From Sclerodactyla briareus (taxonomy: Eukaryota; Echinodermata; Holothuroidea; Dendrochirotida; Sclerodactylidae), in NCBI GenBank assembly GCA_026419785.1, contig JAODTK010005828.1:186001-250000 (forward strand): a DNA stretch of 64,000 bases. The letters are read 5' to 3'. Position 1 is the first letter of the stretch. Each line of letters starts with the position of its first letter. Shown piece after piece: positions 11,820 to 24,660 of this stretch. The position numbers and the translations under genes are program-made. A model generated the notes under the pieces. It was given only the letters and a program-made list of their open reading frames with translations. It had not been told where the DNA came from and made no database searches.

Positions 11820-12495
11820 TTCACTCACCTAACATAATAGCCAGAATGGCTTATCGCCTACTTATTTTAAGGAACAATTACGCCTTCACACTATATCTTC
11901 TAACCCTTCGTTCCTAGATCGCACTGTTGTCTATAGCCCTACATTAGCCGCCTTCACCTCACCCTACGCCGGTTAACAGATAAGCAAGAAAAGGTGAGCG
12001 CGCTAACACGGAAATCCCCTGGGGGTCCTAAACGGGTTACCATGATGTAATTAGCCCTTCACTAGAGTATAAAACCTGCTCTTAACCGTTACTGTCCTTA
12101 GAGGTAACGAGCGCTAACAACTACCCTTGGATTCCACTCACAGACTAAGTCCCGTCTTCGTCAACTCCCTCAAAGATCGTAAAGTCTGGGTGGTAACCAG
12201 AAACAGCCCAACAGACTGCGCTGGGCCGCCGATGCGACTCGGTTTTATTCCACGCTACAAGGCTCTGAATGGCAGACAACCGGTCTTGCCACACCCTACA
12301 GCGTCTGCCTTTAGATGGTCCGACCACAATGCTACATAAAGGTTTATTTCCGGCTCAATAATTCCTGAGGCTTAAAGAAAAGGTTTGAGCACAAACGGCT
12401 GTGCAAGAAAATATGTAGAAAGCTCATACTTGGCACGAAGCGCCGAAGAGCTCCGGATTTTGTAAGTACTATTCAAAGTAGACAGGGAATTTAAT
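11820..12495. other. Non-coding, nothing recognised
   Basis: No gene, domain or repeat identified. Short frames at 12,127-12,339 are open on both strands and resemble nothing I know. Confidence 0.45.
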
Positions 12496-12497
12496 TA

Positions 12498-12762
12498 CAT
12501 ACTCCCAGAGCCCTATTTCATATGTTTCTGAAGCTATCAAGGAAGCAACCCTGAGCAATTAAGGGGTCCTACATTCAACGTGGGTGACGCGAAAAATACC
12601 CTATAATTGCTCGACCACCTACACTGAAGATACCAGTGTACGGTTGCGGAGCACAATCCCGCGAAAAAAACTAGCAGACTAGTGAATGTAGGACCCCTTT
12701 AAGGGCTCAGGGTGCTCCTTGATAGCTTCAGAAACATATGAAATAGGGCTTCCGGGAGTATG
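12498..12762. mobile_element. Fold-back MITE-like element with ~85-base inverted termini
   Basis: The first ~85 bases (from CATACTCCCAGAGCCCTATT) recur in reverse complement at the other end (to 12,762), matching at most positions, with a ~95-base centre. Shared inner blocks include CATATGTTTCTGAAGC, TATCAAGGA and GGGGTCCTACATTCA. This long-stem architecture is typical of non-autonomous fold-back DNA transposons. I see no convincing target-site duplication, so the superfamily is not assigned. Confidence 0.75.
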
Positions 12763-12769
12763 AAGGGGA

Positions 12770-14290
12770 GCCTTTAGAATTTACAATTCAGGTTAATAGA
12801 GCATTACTAACGCTCCGCGAAAACCAATGGATGGCAAAAATTGAAGCTAAAATGTTACGTGAGCGCGATAGATTCGCGCAAAATTGTGGGTGTCCTTGAC
12901 ACTAGCTTATAAGCAAAAGGATGGTCAGTCGACTTGCAGATGTAGGAAAAAGAGGAAAGGGGGAAGAAAAAAGTTCTTCATCTTTTCCGTTCAACACTTC
13001 CTTTTTCCGCCTGTCTATTAATTTTTCTGGCTGACCGCAGTGGGGGGGGTGAGGGTGGTCGTATAAAGAGCGGGGAAGGGCGGATGGGCAGAGGAGTAGG
13101 GGGTCGGTGAGTGGATGTCGTGGCCGCGGGAGGAATATTATGGGGGGAGGCAGGTTCAGAGCCATCCCATATCCCGCACCATAGCTGCGCACTGGCGATT
13201 CGGTTATAACTTTGGATAAACGTAGCGGGATATACAACTCGCTGCTATTTGTGATTGTGGTGCTTCTGGTGTTTGAGGTACAACATCGCCACCGTATCAG
13301 GGTTTGATATTCAGATCTGCTAGATGGTAGGTCCCTCACCCTTAAATATAATGGAATAACCCAAGTATACGTCTCCCAACTTCGCTTGTCGTATAAAGGC
13401 GAGGGGGGTTGAGATTGCTTGATGTAACATTTGTCAGCAGCGTTAGAGGAATAAGAATGCATTACGATCTTTGGGGGTACTATTATGTTGGTCGATTGTC
13501 GCCATAATCGGGGCCGTTTTACATGGTAAGTCAATTAGGCCTCTATTCATTCAAACCTCCTCAATCGCTCAGAACGAACAACCTACCCGCCTGGAGGATA
13601 TTAGGGTGCCCCGGACCTCCCCAATACTTCAACAGAAATTCGAATTGATCGAGCACGTACCGTATTGGCCAGTCGAGATTTTTTTTCTCCTCAATTTAGC
13701 CTGACATATGACAGAAAATCAAGTGCTACGATTCGGCACACGAAACAGGATTCTGGACATCAGGAAGTTTCAAAATGCAGAAATTCCTGGCAACTTTATA
13801 TCATGTATATAGGACTGTGCCGACTTTAGGTGAAATAAGGTACAGGATCTGTTTGAAACGATTAGATCATGCTAGATTATTCAGGGGTAACCTTTCATAT
13901 GCCCTATCAAGGCCTTTCAAATCAGGATTTTTTTCGAGATAAAATTCTAACTGAACTACGGCATTTGCAAAATGAAGAGGAGGCTCTTTTAAATAAAGAC
14001 AGTGTGACATCCATTTCAGCAAGAAAAGAGGAAGAACGTGCAGTGGAAATTCTCAAGGAACCTTTGGGGACCTCCGTAATATTGCTTTTTTGCCAAAAAC
14101 AAGTACCTTTTTCTTTCTCAACCCTCCCCGGCCTCCAAATGCTTTGGAACGCCATCTGGGGGTTGCGCTCGTGGGAGGCCGCGGTGGTAAGACAATGAAT
14201 GCCGCTAGGCTTCTCGCTGCGTCAGGGGGGAGGATGGCAAGCCATTTCGTTTTTATCAGTATTAGAGAAAATATACATTATCACAGACAT
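12770..14290. other. Non-coding, only unassigned open frames
   Basis: The longest frame of the window (12,902-13,534, minus strand, 210 codons) lies here. It has no recognisable domain, is rich in Pro/Ser/Arg and crosses a G-rich low-complexity patch near 13,040. A forward frame at 13,869-14,198 contains a charged helical stretch (Glu/Lys/Leu-rich, residues ~25-60) but no known motif. I do not call either a gene. Confidence 0.35.
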
Positions 14291-14700
14291 TTTTAAGTGA
14301 TTCTTCGATAGTTAAAAGAAAATTAATAATCATTGAAGATATTTCCAAGTATTTAGAAATATCTCTGAATGGTTCGTTGATATCCACAAGTTTTGGAAGC
14401 TATCCGAATTAATTGAAGATATTGAAAAGTCATTTGTGGCATTCTCAAATTGAATTGCAGATATAAACAAACATGTTTGTTTATGATACCCAGTAATGTT
14501 TTGTTTGAATTACAATTCAAGTACACGTGTCCACCTACGGGATGTATATGTGAAGATTCTCCAAATCAGAGATTATTCGCTAATCAGTTACAGATATCTT
14601 CCAATATAGATCAATAAGTCAATTAGATGATATAACAAATGAAGATACATAATTATTTGAAGATATGCAAATATTTGTTGATATCTCAAAAAGTAGAAAC
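14290..14700. repeat. Degenerate GATATC-type repeat
   Basis: Repeated words such as GAAGATAT, TTGATATC, CAAATATTTG and AATTGAAGATAT are spaced 20-50 bases apart. They resemble the satellite at 53.9-56.4 kb but are much more diverged and irregular. This is probably an old relic of the same satellite. Confidence 0.45.
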
Positions 14701-16250
14701 TGAAAGGCTCCAAAAAATGAACGCGCAGTGGTTCTACTCATAATAGATATCATTGCGAAATAAAATCAAAAAAGTGTTCGTGGAACTTGATGGCTCAATT
14801 CGATTGGAGGATTCAAAAAGGAAATAGGGAGTTTTCAAATATTTTTCGATACCAACCATTGATCGCTGATAGAGGGGCATTTACTGTCTTAGTACAAATC
14901 CCCAGCCAGAAGCGCCAAGGGCGAAGTAGCAGACTGTCCAGTCTTCCAGCTAAAAAAAATATGAACAGCGACGACGAAAATTCAGGAAGAGTAGCTACAT
15001 TAGGGCAGTGAAAAAACACGATTGAAGAATCGCCCGAGATGGGTCGAGAAATCCTATGGATCATTAGTTTTAGTTTTATGCATATGTGATACTTTGAACT
15101 GGAAACGGAACTTTAAACTTTAAACTGGAAATCGACAAATACCGTAGAAATATGCACCATACCGGATGCTTCTACGGAAGCGAGAGTATGGTGGGGGTCA
15201 TCGAGTGCATAGCGGAAGATCCACAGACATATATACGTAGAAGTAACTTCGCCCATATGTCACCGTGCAACAATTTGCAACCAGTTGAAACGCGCGGGGG
15301 ATGCTGGGAATTAACCAAAAAGATCGGTTTCGCGACAATGGTACAGCAGTAGAAACTAAACGATGTTTCGGTTGGCGAGCACGGGAGACGCAGATTTTGC
15401 GGATACTAAATTATGCAATAGGGAAGCAGGCATGGTGCTAAATGCGAATCTATTCTGTAACACTTTAATACTCTGCGATTTGAGAATAGATTCTTGCAAT
15501 TGTGCGGTTTAGATTTTGCAGAATGTAAACATCCTTGGGGTGTCTACCACTGTCCACTGATAATGGAAACAAGCGTCATATACTCAGCAACATATAGGCT
15601 TTGCGTTAGGCCTACGTAGCTTGCGTTGTCTGCCCGATGCTAAGCAAAATGAGATGACATGTGACCAAACGCCTTTGCAACTAGGGTAGCCTAATTACTC
15701 TAGCACAGACCCATATTCAATTCCGTGGATTCTATGCCTCAGTGAAGATGTTATAGTGCACACCATGGTGATGCATTAATTGACCAATTTAGTTTCCATA
15801 GCAGAGCAAATTGCATAGACTATTTGGTATGAACATGCAGATTAATTTCCCCTGCCACCATAAGTAGGCTGTGGTCGGACGAGGAAATCCCGCACTATTC
15901 CTAGTCTACTTACACGGGTGCGCCCAAAAGGAAGGCCTTTAACAACAGAACGCATTCATGTCGTAAGTGATCCCTAGCCTTTCTTGTGAATTTTTTCTGA
16001 CCAACGGAGTTGCTTGGCTTCTTTGTTCTCGCAAGAACCCAGTTGACCCCGGTATTACATGACGGTAGAGATTTGTGGTTGTGCCTCACATTGTAAGGTC
16101 TTTTCTCTTACTACTCTTTTCAGAGGCAAACATGAATGTTTGTGCTATTCTACCGATTTTCCTCCAGTCAAAAATGATAGGGCGCCATATTCGTAGTGGC
16201 CAATCATCTGTAAACTAGGGCCTGCTCACAGAAGAATATCATGTGTATGC
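14700..16250. other. Non-coding, nothing recognised
   Basis: No gene or repeat identified. The open frames (for example 15,152-15,352) are short and have no family resemblance. Confidence 0.4.
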
Positions 16251-16254
16251 CCTT

Positions 16255-17470
16255 TTGATTCATTGCAGAAGGCAAATGAATCTACATGTAATCAAGTTTG
16301 TGCGTATGTGGGTGTGTGTGTGTGTGTGTGGTGTTCGTCCTGTGTGTGTGTGTGTGGTGTTGTGTTGTGTGACACCCCCTTGGCAGCACGATATCTGACA
16401 ACGCAAGGAGGTATGAAGTCAAACTTGTAGGTGGTTGCTATATGTGAGGCTGACCCCTATTGTTTTTAGTGTGATACAAGGTCTTCATGGTCATGAGAAT
16501 GGCAAAGTTCAAAAGCTTGTCAGCACGTATCAACGAAACGCAAGCTCTATCAAGTTCAAATTCGCTAGGTGGGTAGGGCAGTATGGTGAGGATGATGCCT
16601 ATTATTTTTCTCGTCAGGTCAAGGTCATTCAAGGTCAACCATAGGCACTGCGCCATATCTCTCGGCACGAAACATTTTGGAGGACCGTCGTAATAGAAAG
16701 TTTTGTTTCGTCTGGGGAATACAATCTGGTGACCTACTTTGACCTTACTTTTGACCTTTTTGACTCATTTGACCTCTTCACCCCGAGGGACCGTGAGTGC
16801 TAATTTTTTGTCAAATGGTCAGATGCGTCTTGTTAGACAAACAAAAAGTCATTACAACACCATACTTGGATACTCCTATGAGAGCTATCTCACCAGAATA
16901 TTAAAGGTCAAATCAGCGAAATTACTGTACTGAATGGGGGTTTTTCTTGGGAAAAAATAAATGTGGCGAATCGTCATACATCTTGACCACGAAAAACGTT
17001 TTGGTGGAGTCAACATAGAAGTTTTGTTTGTCTTCTAACCCGAAAATACAGCTGGTGACCAACTTGACCTCATTTGACCTCTTGTCCTCAAACCTGACCT
17101 TTTGACCTGGTGACCTGAGTTGGTTAATTTTGTGTGATTGGCCCGGATGCTTGTGTTAAGATAAACAAAAAGGTCAATTGCAATGCCATACTACGATACT
17201 CCCATCACAGGCTAACTCACCAAATTGGAAGGTCAAGACAGTCTAAAAAACACTGAAATGTGGATAAAGTTTAGAGTTGTCACTGCCATCTGTACAGAGT
17301 TCACAATTATGTTGGTTTATACATATTATTAGGATGAAACGCGATTGTTGTTGTTCCAGGTCAAAGGTCATTGAGGTCATCATAGGAAACCCTTTGATCT
17401 CAGTCGGCAACAAATACTTTCAAGGTTATCATAATGGAACAGTTTGATTGTCTGGGCTACCTACACCTGG
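16255..17470 (-). repeat. Left inverted arm of a large repeat structure (16.3-25.0 kb)
   Basis: Read on the minus strand this arm matches the right side of the structure. In order from its outer end inward it has a hairpin (16,255-16,281), GTAATCAAGTTTGTGCG, a TG microsatellite, GTGTGACACCCCCTTGG-GCACGATATCTGAC, AAGCTTGTCAGCACG, TCAAGGTCATTCAAGG, then about three units of the ~333-base repeat found in eight copies at 22.2-24.7 kb. Unit starts are marked by AAGTTTTGTTT at about 16,700 and 17,025 and a weaker copy near 17,440. AGGTCA/TGACCT words are frequent. No protein is encoded. Confidence 0.75.
16308..16370. repeat. TG microsatellite, interrupted
   Basis: Two TG runs separated by GTTCGTCC. 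It occupies the same position in the left arm as the CA run does in the right arm at 24,955-24,992. Confidence 0.9.
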
Positions 17471-20400
17471 TGAACCTGTTCTATCTGGTTTAGCTTCCAA
17501 CTTATCAAATACCAAGTGTTTTGAAGTCTCAGTTTGCACTACTGAACACATACATGCTCCTTCAACAATTTTACCATTTTCACACAGGAATGGCATAAAA
17601 CATCTTCAAAGCCAAATATCCAATGTAGGGACCTGAGATCGTAAACAAACCATAATCAGATTTGTCCACACCACAACTTTGGAGTGATGAAGCTTGGGGA
17701 ATTTTCCCTGTTACAAATACTCGTCTTCCATCACACATCGCAAGCGGTCAGTTTAAAATATGATACCTAATCTACTGTGACAGTTACACATCTCCCCCCA
17801 GACATGTTTAGCAAATTGGGTAATTATTCTGACTCGTGGATTGCCAATGACACAAACAACAACCACTTGCCCTTTTAAAGTCCTTTCACAGTGGTGAGCT
17901 GGGTAAGTTATGGCAGGTAGAATTAATGACCTATTCTTAAGGGTAGTTTATTTGCAAAAGGTGTCTTATCAACCCAGTTATGTTGGGATAAACTTTGCCT
18001 ATCCCTGAACGCATCCTTTTGTTCGACTCACGTCAGGGGCCTAAAATCAGGGAGGGCTTGATAACTGGTGCTAAACCTTGGAATCCTGAGTTTAATCTTG
18101 CAAAGTTACGGAAGCAAAACTATGTCACAATTGACCTACCTACAATGGGACACTGTGTCAATTGCAATTGAAAAGCGGAATGAGTTTTGTGGCATTTACT
18201 TTTGTTGCTGATTTTGGCCTAGACCAAGGCTGTAGATGAATGCACTCTTGTTGACCACTGGCTTTATTCAAGCGAGGGAGTGATATTTAAAGCAACGATT
18301 ATTAGGTCGCACCCGCTACTTTCTAGCACGTGGACTAAACGTTGGACACTGTGTAGTCATCTGTATCATCAGTCAATTAGAGACCCACTAGAGATGGCAG
18401 CCTTTTCCCAAATACTTGGAATGCTTTTTTGTGCCCCATTGGCATGATTTTTTACACACAGTAAAACTTTTGCAAAGTAGGCCATGCCCTCCATCCACAT
18501 TTCTATTATTTCCACCAACTTGCCATCTTTATGGTAGGCATTATTTCATCACTGCCATGTCTGGTAAGGGTACGGTACTGGCAGTGGAGATGATATAGCT
18601 TGTGTTATGTTTTCCCTTTTCTAGTTAACTCCTATGACAGGTAAAAATATCACCCGTAGTTACCCACCACTTCATTCTCGTATGACCGGAGTCCCAAACC
18701 AAGTTATACATGGGGCCGTTACATGTGTAGTGGTGGGTATCCAAGGGATCAACTGTATGACATTGACGCTTATACTGTTATAGGGCATCTGCATCGTTCA
18801 TCCATTCATCAGGATTGGGATTATGTGACATAAACCAAATATTATGGCAATGCATCACTACGCATTGTTGCGTTCCTGTTGTTTACTGGTGATGGTGTTA
18901 CATTACAGCGTTGTAGTGTGGTTTTTTTTTCAACCCTCTGTTGATCCTAATGATGACTTTGCCAGAACTAAGAACAGTAGGGATGATATCTCTATAGGGC
19001 CAACCTTCATATCAGGCACCTTTGATCACTAGTTATGGTGTTTAGTTTTAGAACTATACCGTCTACCTTGAATGACCTCGCACCAGTTTCCTCAGCAACA
19101 GTAGGGATTGTTATATTGTATAGGGCCAACATTTGGTCTCTCAAGTCTCAGCACCTTGCCCCTGGTTGTGTGTGATTACAGTGTTATTGATCTTTGACCT
19201 TTTTGACCCTAAAGAACATTGGCCATACTCTCAATGGTAGGGATCATTAGTTTGAGGGGCAACTACATACCAAGAGAAGCAGTCTCTCAACTTAAGTTTT
19301 CACTAGTTTTTGGAGAATTTGGCTAGGGCTAACGAGGATGTGTGACACCCTTATATTTTTGACACGGCAATGGTTTCTTTTCTCTGTTTTTTCAATGTGT
19401 GCCGTTCCCATACAAAGCTTGCAAGCGTGCATTCGATACAGCACTCTTGTCAGCTGGGAACCTCTACCTGGAATGGACAAGGCCGATGCTGTATGGGTTG
19501 ACCTCACTGTGAATGAGGGGTCATTACACGCAAGCCTAAAAATCATCTATTTGTCATTTGAGTGATCGGGATAAAGCTTCTGTTTTCAATGGCGCTGCGT
19601 GGGAATCTCTGGATTATTAGTCTGATGACTGAGCCATCGGGTCGGCCCACCGGCCACGGATCCCAATCTTTGGTAGTCTTTTTTTATGATTATGGTTGAG
19701 ATGAGGGTTCAGTCTTGTATGAAGGCCTGGCTTGCTCACATGACTGGCGACTTAATCCTCTGTTCATTGGTATTTTGATGAAGACTGTTTATCAACTAGT
19801 AGGATTCGCTCACCGATGAACTACACTCCTGGAGCGGTGTTACTCATTTACCTCAACAGGTTCCCTGTTCTCTCTACATGGTGATGCGCGAGACAATCGT
19901 GGAGTTGGTCTTGTCCAGGACACTCTCTGAAAGTATTTGGTGGGATTGAGTGCGTTTGTTCTAGCTCTTCTGACGCATCCTAATCGCTGCTGATCATTAT
20001 TCTGGTGGGAGCATGCTATGTATGGTTGTGTGTGTTGAGGAAATGCATGAAATCATTGACAATAGTGCATATTGATCTTGGTTGTATTTATCTATCCTTG
20101 CAAGGTTCAAGTTGAATCTGTACATGTTTTGGTGGCAATTTGATACTTTGCTATATATTAGTAGACATGGCAATGATTTTGTTATGTGACATTGAATATA
20201 ATTATGGGGGTTATAAAACGGGGAACTGTGTTTTCCATTCTGGTGTATCCAGCATTAGCAATAATTCTCTGTCATGAAGCCACCCTCGAACCACCTGAGG
20301 ACACTTCCCCCGTCAATACCAAACTCTCCAATGTGATCAACGGACTTTATGTGGGAACTTTATCAAGGCTCCTGAAAGGTTTTAAACATCATCTGACGAC

Positions 20401-21540
20401 TATCTCTTTTCTGCTGCGTTTAAGTAATGTTGTTTTGCTTGTGTGCGCCTTCGGTGCCTTTGGCAGATATGTGCGCTTATAAATTTTCATTATTATTTTT
20501 TAACATTCCTGAACAATTCTTTCAATACAAACAATAGAAGATAATAGTAGGAAAAACAGATTAACCAGCTATTCTCCATTGTAATGCAAGCTTGAAAAAT
20601 CACCACTATCATGTAAAGATGTAACCATACTTATTCACAAATAGAACCGATTCCCACCAACCTGTAGTTACTTGTGTAAGGCACGAATGAGAACTAATAA
20701 TCATACAAAACTCACCAATGTGCCAGGATTTTTTCACTGCAGTTCCTGGTTAGTTTATTGCTATTCCCCCCCCACACGTACATTAAACACTTGTTCCCAT
20801 ATACCACAATGAATGCTTCAGCCTGTAAACCAAGTGTTTATCTATCAGTACACGCCTGCATGCTGCATTCTCTATGAAATTTGGCAGCCCAAATGCTGGC
20901 ACAACATCTAACATACCACATGGGTACAGCCTCCACTATGGCACAGTTTCAAGAGAATATGACTTGGCATTGTTTTGGTCCTTGATGAATGGCAGGGCAG
21001 AGTACTTGACAGTTAGCCTAGACCATTGAGGTAAAACAAACTTCGTTTGCATGACTCATCAAATGCCGTGGTATTGAATACTCCACAGTAGTATCTATGC
21101 TTAGGAGGAAATTAAGAAGGGCATTGTAGGGCATTAAACAAAGAGGCAAAATTTACTCCGCCCCTGGATTCTCAATTACAATGTGCCTACACTCAACTGT
21201 AAAATGTATGTAATTCAGAAAACAAGCAACTTTGTTCATGTATGTCCCACTTCCGAACGAGGAGGACATCATCTCAAAGGATGGGATTATCCACACCGCG
21301 CATATCATCCGCATATGGCAGATCTTCCCCTGTAAAGTGCACAGGCTTTCAGGTAGAGGGACCAAATTCCATCCCACCTAACACCCGGACGAACCAATAC
21401 TCTTGGCTCAAAATCCCACCAAATAATACATGTTTTCTGCCTGACTGGACCAGGAGGGGGGGGTGTGACCCCCAGACCCAGCTTCTGAACTGTGGCGGCA
21501 ACCAAGAGGCTTGACAAGAAAGTGATCTGTACCAGTCCAA
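17471..21540. other. Loop of the inverted structure; no gene recognised
   Basis: About 4 kb between the two arms. No transposase, helicase, replicase or reverse transcriptase motif was seen in any frame. Three weakly similar blocks at 18,975-19,270 repeat TAGGGAT..T followed by AGGGCCAAC or GGGGCAAC. An inverted pair GTTACCCACCACTT / TGTAGTGGTGGGTA lies at about 18,657-18,742. The frame at 20,186-20,482 (98 codons) is hydrophobic in part but not recognised. Confidence 0.4.
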
Positions 21541-22042
21541 TTTCATATGGAGGGAGGGGGGGGGGGCAGTTACACTGGGAGGTGTCAGGGTCCCTGTTAT
21601 CTACTACTCCATATGGGAAGAGATGTTGGGACAAATCCCGCTTTTACTCTATAATCCTCCTGTCCGAGGGAGGGGGTGGCAGACCTGCCCACCTGTAAAC
21701 CATCCAAGTTCTTCATATGGAGGTGGGGGGGGGGGGCAGTTACCTTGGTAGGTGTCAGGGTCCCGTTATCTACGACCCTCCATATGGGAAGAATGTTGGA
21801 CAAAATCCGCTTTATCTACTCTATAATCCTCTGTCCGAGGGAGGGGGGGTTGGCGACCTGCCAAAAGGAACAAGTGCAATCCCCTATTTTGCTGTGGGGA
21901 GAACCCGGGGGTACCAGTGGACATGCACCCCTCCCAATCTTTGGAACAGTGAATGAAGAGATGTCTGGGATCGAATCCCGCTAATCCCTCTATCATCCTC
22001 TGTCCGGGGGTGGGGGTTGGCAGACCTACCCAACTGTAAACA
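21541..22042 (+). repeat. Tandem repeat, 170-base unit, about 2.7 copies
   Basis: TTCATATGGAGG..GGGGG-CAGTTAC recurs with an exact 170-base offset (21,541 and 21,711). Each unit continues with GGTGTCAGGGTCCC, TTATCTAC, CCATATGGGAAGA, GACAAATCCCGCTT or similar, CTATAATCCTC.TGTCCGAGGG and GACCTGCCCACCTGTAAAC. A third, partial unit ends near 22,042. The block abuts the inner end of the right arm. It contains two long G runs. Confidence 0.8.
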
Positions 22043-22164
22043 ATGCACCCCCCTATCCATTTATCTGTTGGGCGACAATCCCGGTTGACTCAGTGGAACA
22101 TACCCCCCTCCGACAGTAATTGGAAACGTCACCCACGGGACTTTTCAGAGCTTCCCAAAGGTGA

Positions 22165-24660
22165 ACAGGTGGGAGGCTCCTACATTAATCAGTCCGCAAC
22201 CACCACAAGGGTGACTGGGACATACATGCATTGCGTTATATTCGCCGAACTAACAAAACTTTCCATTGCAACATCCCTCTACGATGCTTCAATTTTTCCA
22301 ATATGCCAATGCCAACGTCATTTGTCTATAGTCAAGTTGTGCTTCAAGGCAGTCCCAACATTTCCAGAGAGGTCCATAACATACGATAGCCTTGATTGGA
22401 GTATTGTAAAATGGTAGTGGCTAATCAACATTTTTTTGTTTTGTCTCCAACACATAGGAATCTGGTCATCACACAAAATAGCACTTGAATATCAGTCAAA
22501 GGTCCCCCCAAAAGGGGTGGTTTCCAGGATCAAACAAAGTGAAATGAGGTCAAATGTAGGTCACCAGATGTATTTTGCCCGAACGAACAAAACTGTCCAA
22601 TGCAACATCCCTCTACGATTCTTCCATTTCCAATATGCCAATCCCAAACGTCAAATTTGTCTATAGACAAGTGGTGCTTCAGGCAATCTCAACATTTCAG
22701 AGATCCCTAACATACGATAGCCTGTGATAGAGTAAGTGTGAAATGGTATTGTAATTAACTTTATTGTTTGACTCAACAAGAGTAATCTGGTCATCACAAA
22801 AAATTAGCATTGCGGTCACCAGTCAAAGGGTCAACACGGTCAAAAGGTCAACTGAGGGGTCAAAAGTAGCTCATCACAGATTTAGTGTGTCCTGAGACGA
22901 CAAAACTTCAACTTTAGGGCCTGCCCCTCTAAATGTTCTCTTGATGCGTCATTTCCAATATGCATCCCAATGCCAAACGTCAAACTTTGTCTTATAGTCA
23001 AGTGGTGCTTCAGCCAGTCTCAACATTTCAGATAGGTTCCATAACAATCGATAGCTCCTGGATGATATGGAGTAAATTGTTAGACAATGTAGTGTAATTA
23101 ACTTTTATTTGTTTGGTCTCCACAAGAGGAATCTTGCGTCAAACAAAAATTTAGCACTTGCGGTCACCAAGTCAAAGAGGTACAACAAGGTCAAAAGGCA
23201 AATGAGGTAAAAGTATGGCGTCATCAGATGTAGATTATGCTAGACGAACAAAACTATGCATTGTTGCCGCACCGAACAAAAAAACTTTCCATTGCTACAG
23301 CACCTACTAACATGTCCTTCTATTCCAATATGCCAATTGCAACGTCAAATTTTGTCTATATCAAGTGTGCTTCAGGAGTCTCACCATTTTCATGAGAGGT
23401 CCATAACATACTATAGCCTGTGATATGAGTAGTGTATGAATTGTAGTGTAATTCCAACTATTTTTTGTTTGTCACTAACCAGAGAATACATGAGTTCATC
23501 ACAAATACAAAATTAGCACTTGAATATATAATTCAATGTCAATGTCAAATTAACATCACAAAGTGAAATGAGGTCAAAGTAGGGTACACCAGATGTAGTT
23601 TGCCGTGAAACGAACAAACTTTCCCTGCAAAATCCCTCTACGATGCTTCAATTCCAATATGCCAATTTGCCAAACGTCAAATTTGTCTATGTCAAGTGGT
23701 GCTTCAGGCAGTTCTCAAACATTTCAGAGAGGTCCCATAACATACGAACGCCGTGTGGATTATTTAGAATGGTAATGTATTAAACTTTTTTGTTTGGCTA
23801 ACAAGAGGAATCTTGTCATCACAACAGAAAAAAAATTAGCACTTGCGTTCCCCAGGTCAGGTCAACACAAGGTCAAAAGGTCAAATGAGGTCAAAGTAGG
23901 TCATCAGATGTAATTTGCTGAGACGACCAAATCTTCAAGTAGGTCCGGCGCCCTAGCTCTAAAATGTTCTCTTATGCTCTCATTTCCAATATTCCAATGC
24001 CAAACGTCAAATTGGTCTTAATAGTCAGTGGTGCTATCATGCATCTTTTCAACTGTGTCAGAGAGGTCCATAGAACATACGAGAAGGCCTGGATATGGAG
24101 TATTGTAGAATTGTGTAGTGTAATTAAACATTTTTTGTTGTCTCAACACTAGAGAATTCCCCTGTTCATCACAAAAAATTAGCACTTGCGTCACCAGGTC
24201 ACAGGGTCAAACAAGGTCAAAATGTCAAATGAAGGTCAACTAGGTCACCAGATGTAGTTTGCTGATACTAAACAAAACGTTCAATTAGGCCGAGGGCCCT
24301 CTAAAATTGTTCCCTTGTGGAGATACATGAGAGCGTCAAATTTTGTCATAGTCAAGATGTGCTCAGGCAGTCCAACATTTCAAGAGGTCCATAACATACG
24401 ATAGCCTGGGATAGGAGTTGTGTCAATGGCTCTGGTAATTAACTTTTTGTTTTGTCTCAACAAAGGAATCTGGTCATCACAAAACATTAGCACTTGAGGT
24501 CACCAGGTCAAAGGGTCAAAACACAAGGTCAAAAGGTCAAATGAGGTCAAAGTAGGTCATCATATGTAGTTTGCGGACAGAACAAAACTTTCACTTAGGC
24601 CGGCCCTCTAAAATGTTCCATTGTCAGATACATGAGGATCGCTCTATACTGAGCCTTGAA
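22165..24660 (+). repeat. Array of ~333-base units rich in AGGTCA, about eight copies
   Basis: ACAAAACTTT or a variant marks unit starts at about 22,252, 22,588, 22,906, 23,277, 23,610, 23,927, 24,272 and 24,583, giving spacings of 311-371 bases. Each unit carries CCAATATGCCAATGCC, AACGTCAAATTTGTC, AGTGGTGCTTCAGG, AGAGGTCCATAACATACGA, AATTAACTTTTTTGTTTG, TCATCACAAAA, TTAGCACTTG and a run of GGTCA words. At least three unit subtypes exist, differing just after ACAAAACTTT (a CATTGCAACATCCCTC form, a TTAGGGCCTGCCC form and a GTTCC-GATACATGAG form), so there is a higher-order arrangement. Differences between units are largely one-base indels. Confidence 0.85.

Noticed and set aside
12902-13534. 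210-codon minus-strand frame, longest in the window
   Set aside because: No domain, signal or splice context recognised; it crosses low-complexity sequence. Chance frames of this size are plausible in 64 kb.
13869-14198. Charged helical frame that could be a coiled-coil exon
   Set aside because: Too short and generic. Without transcripts it cannot be told from chance.
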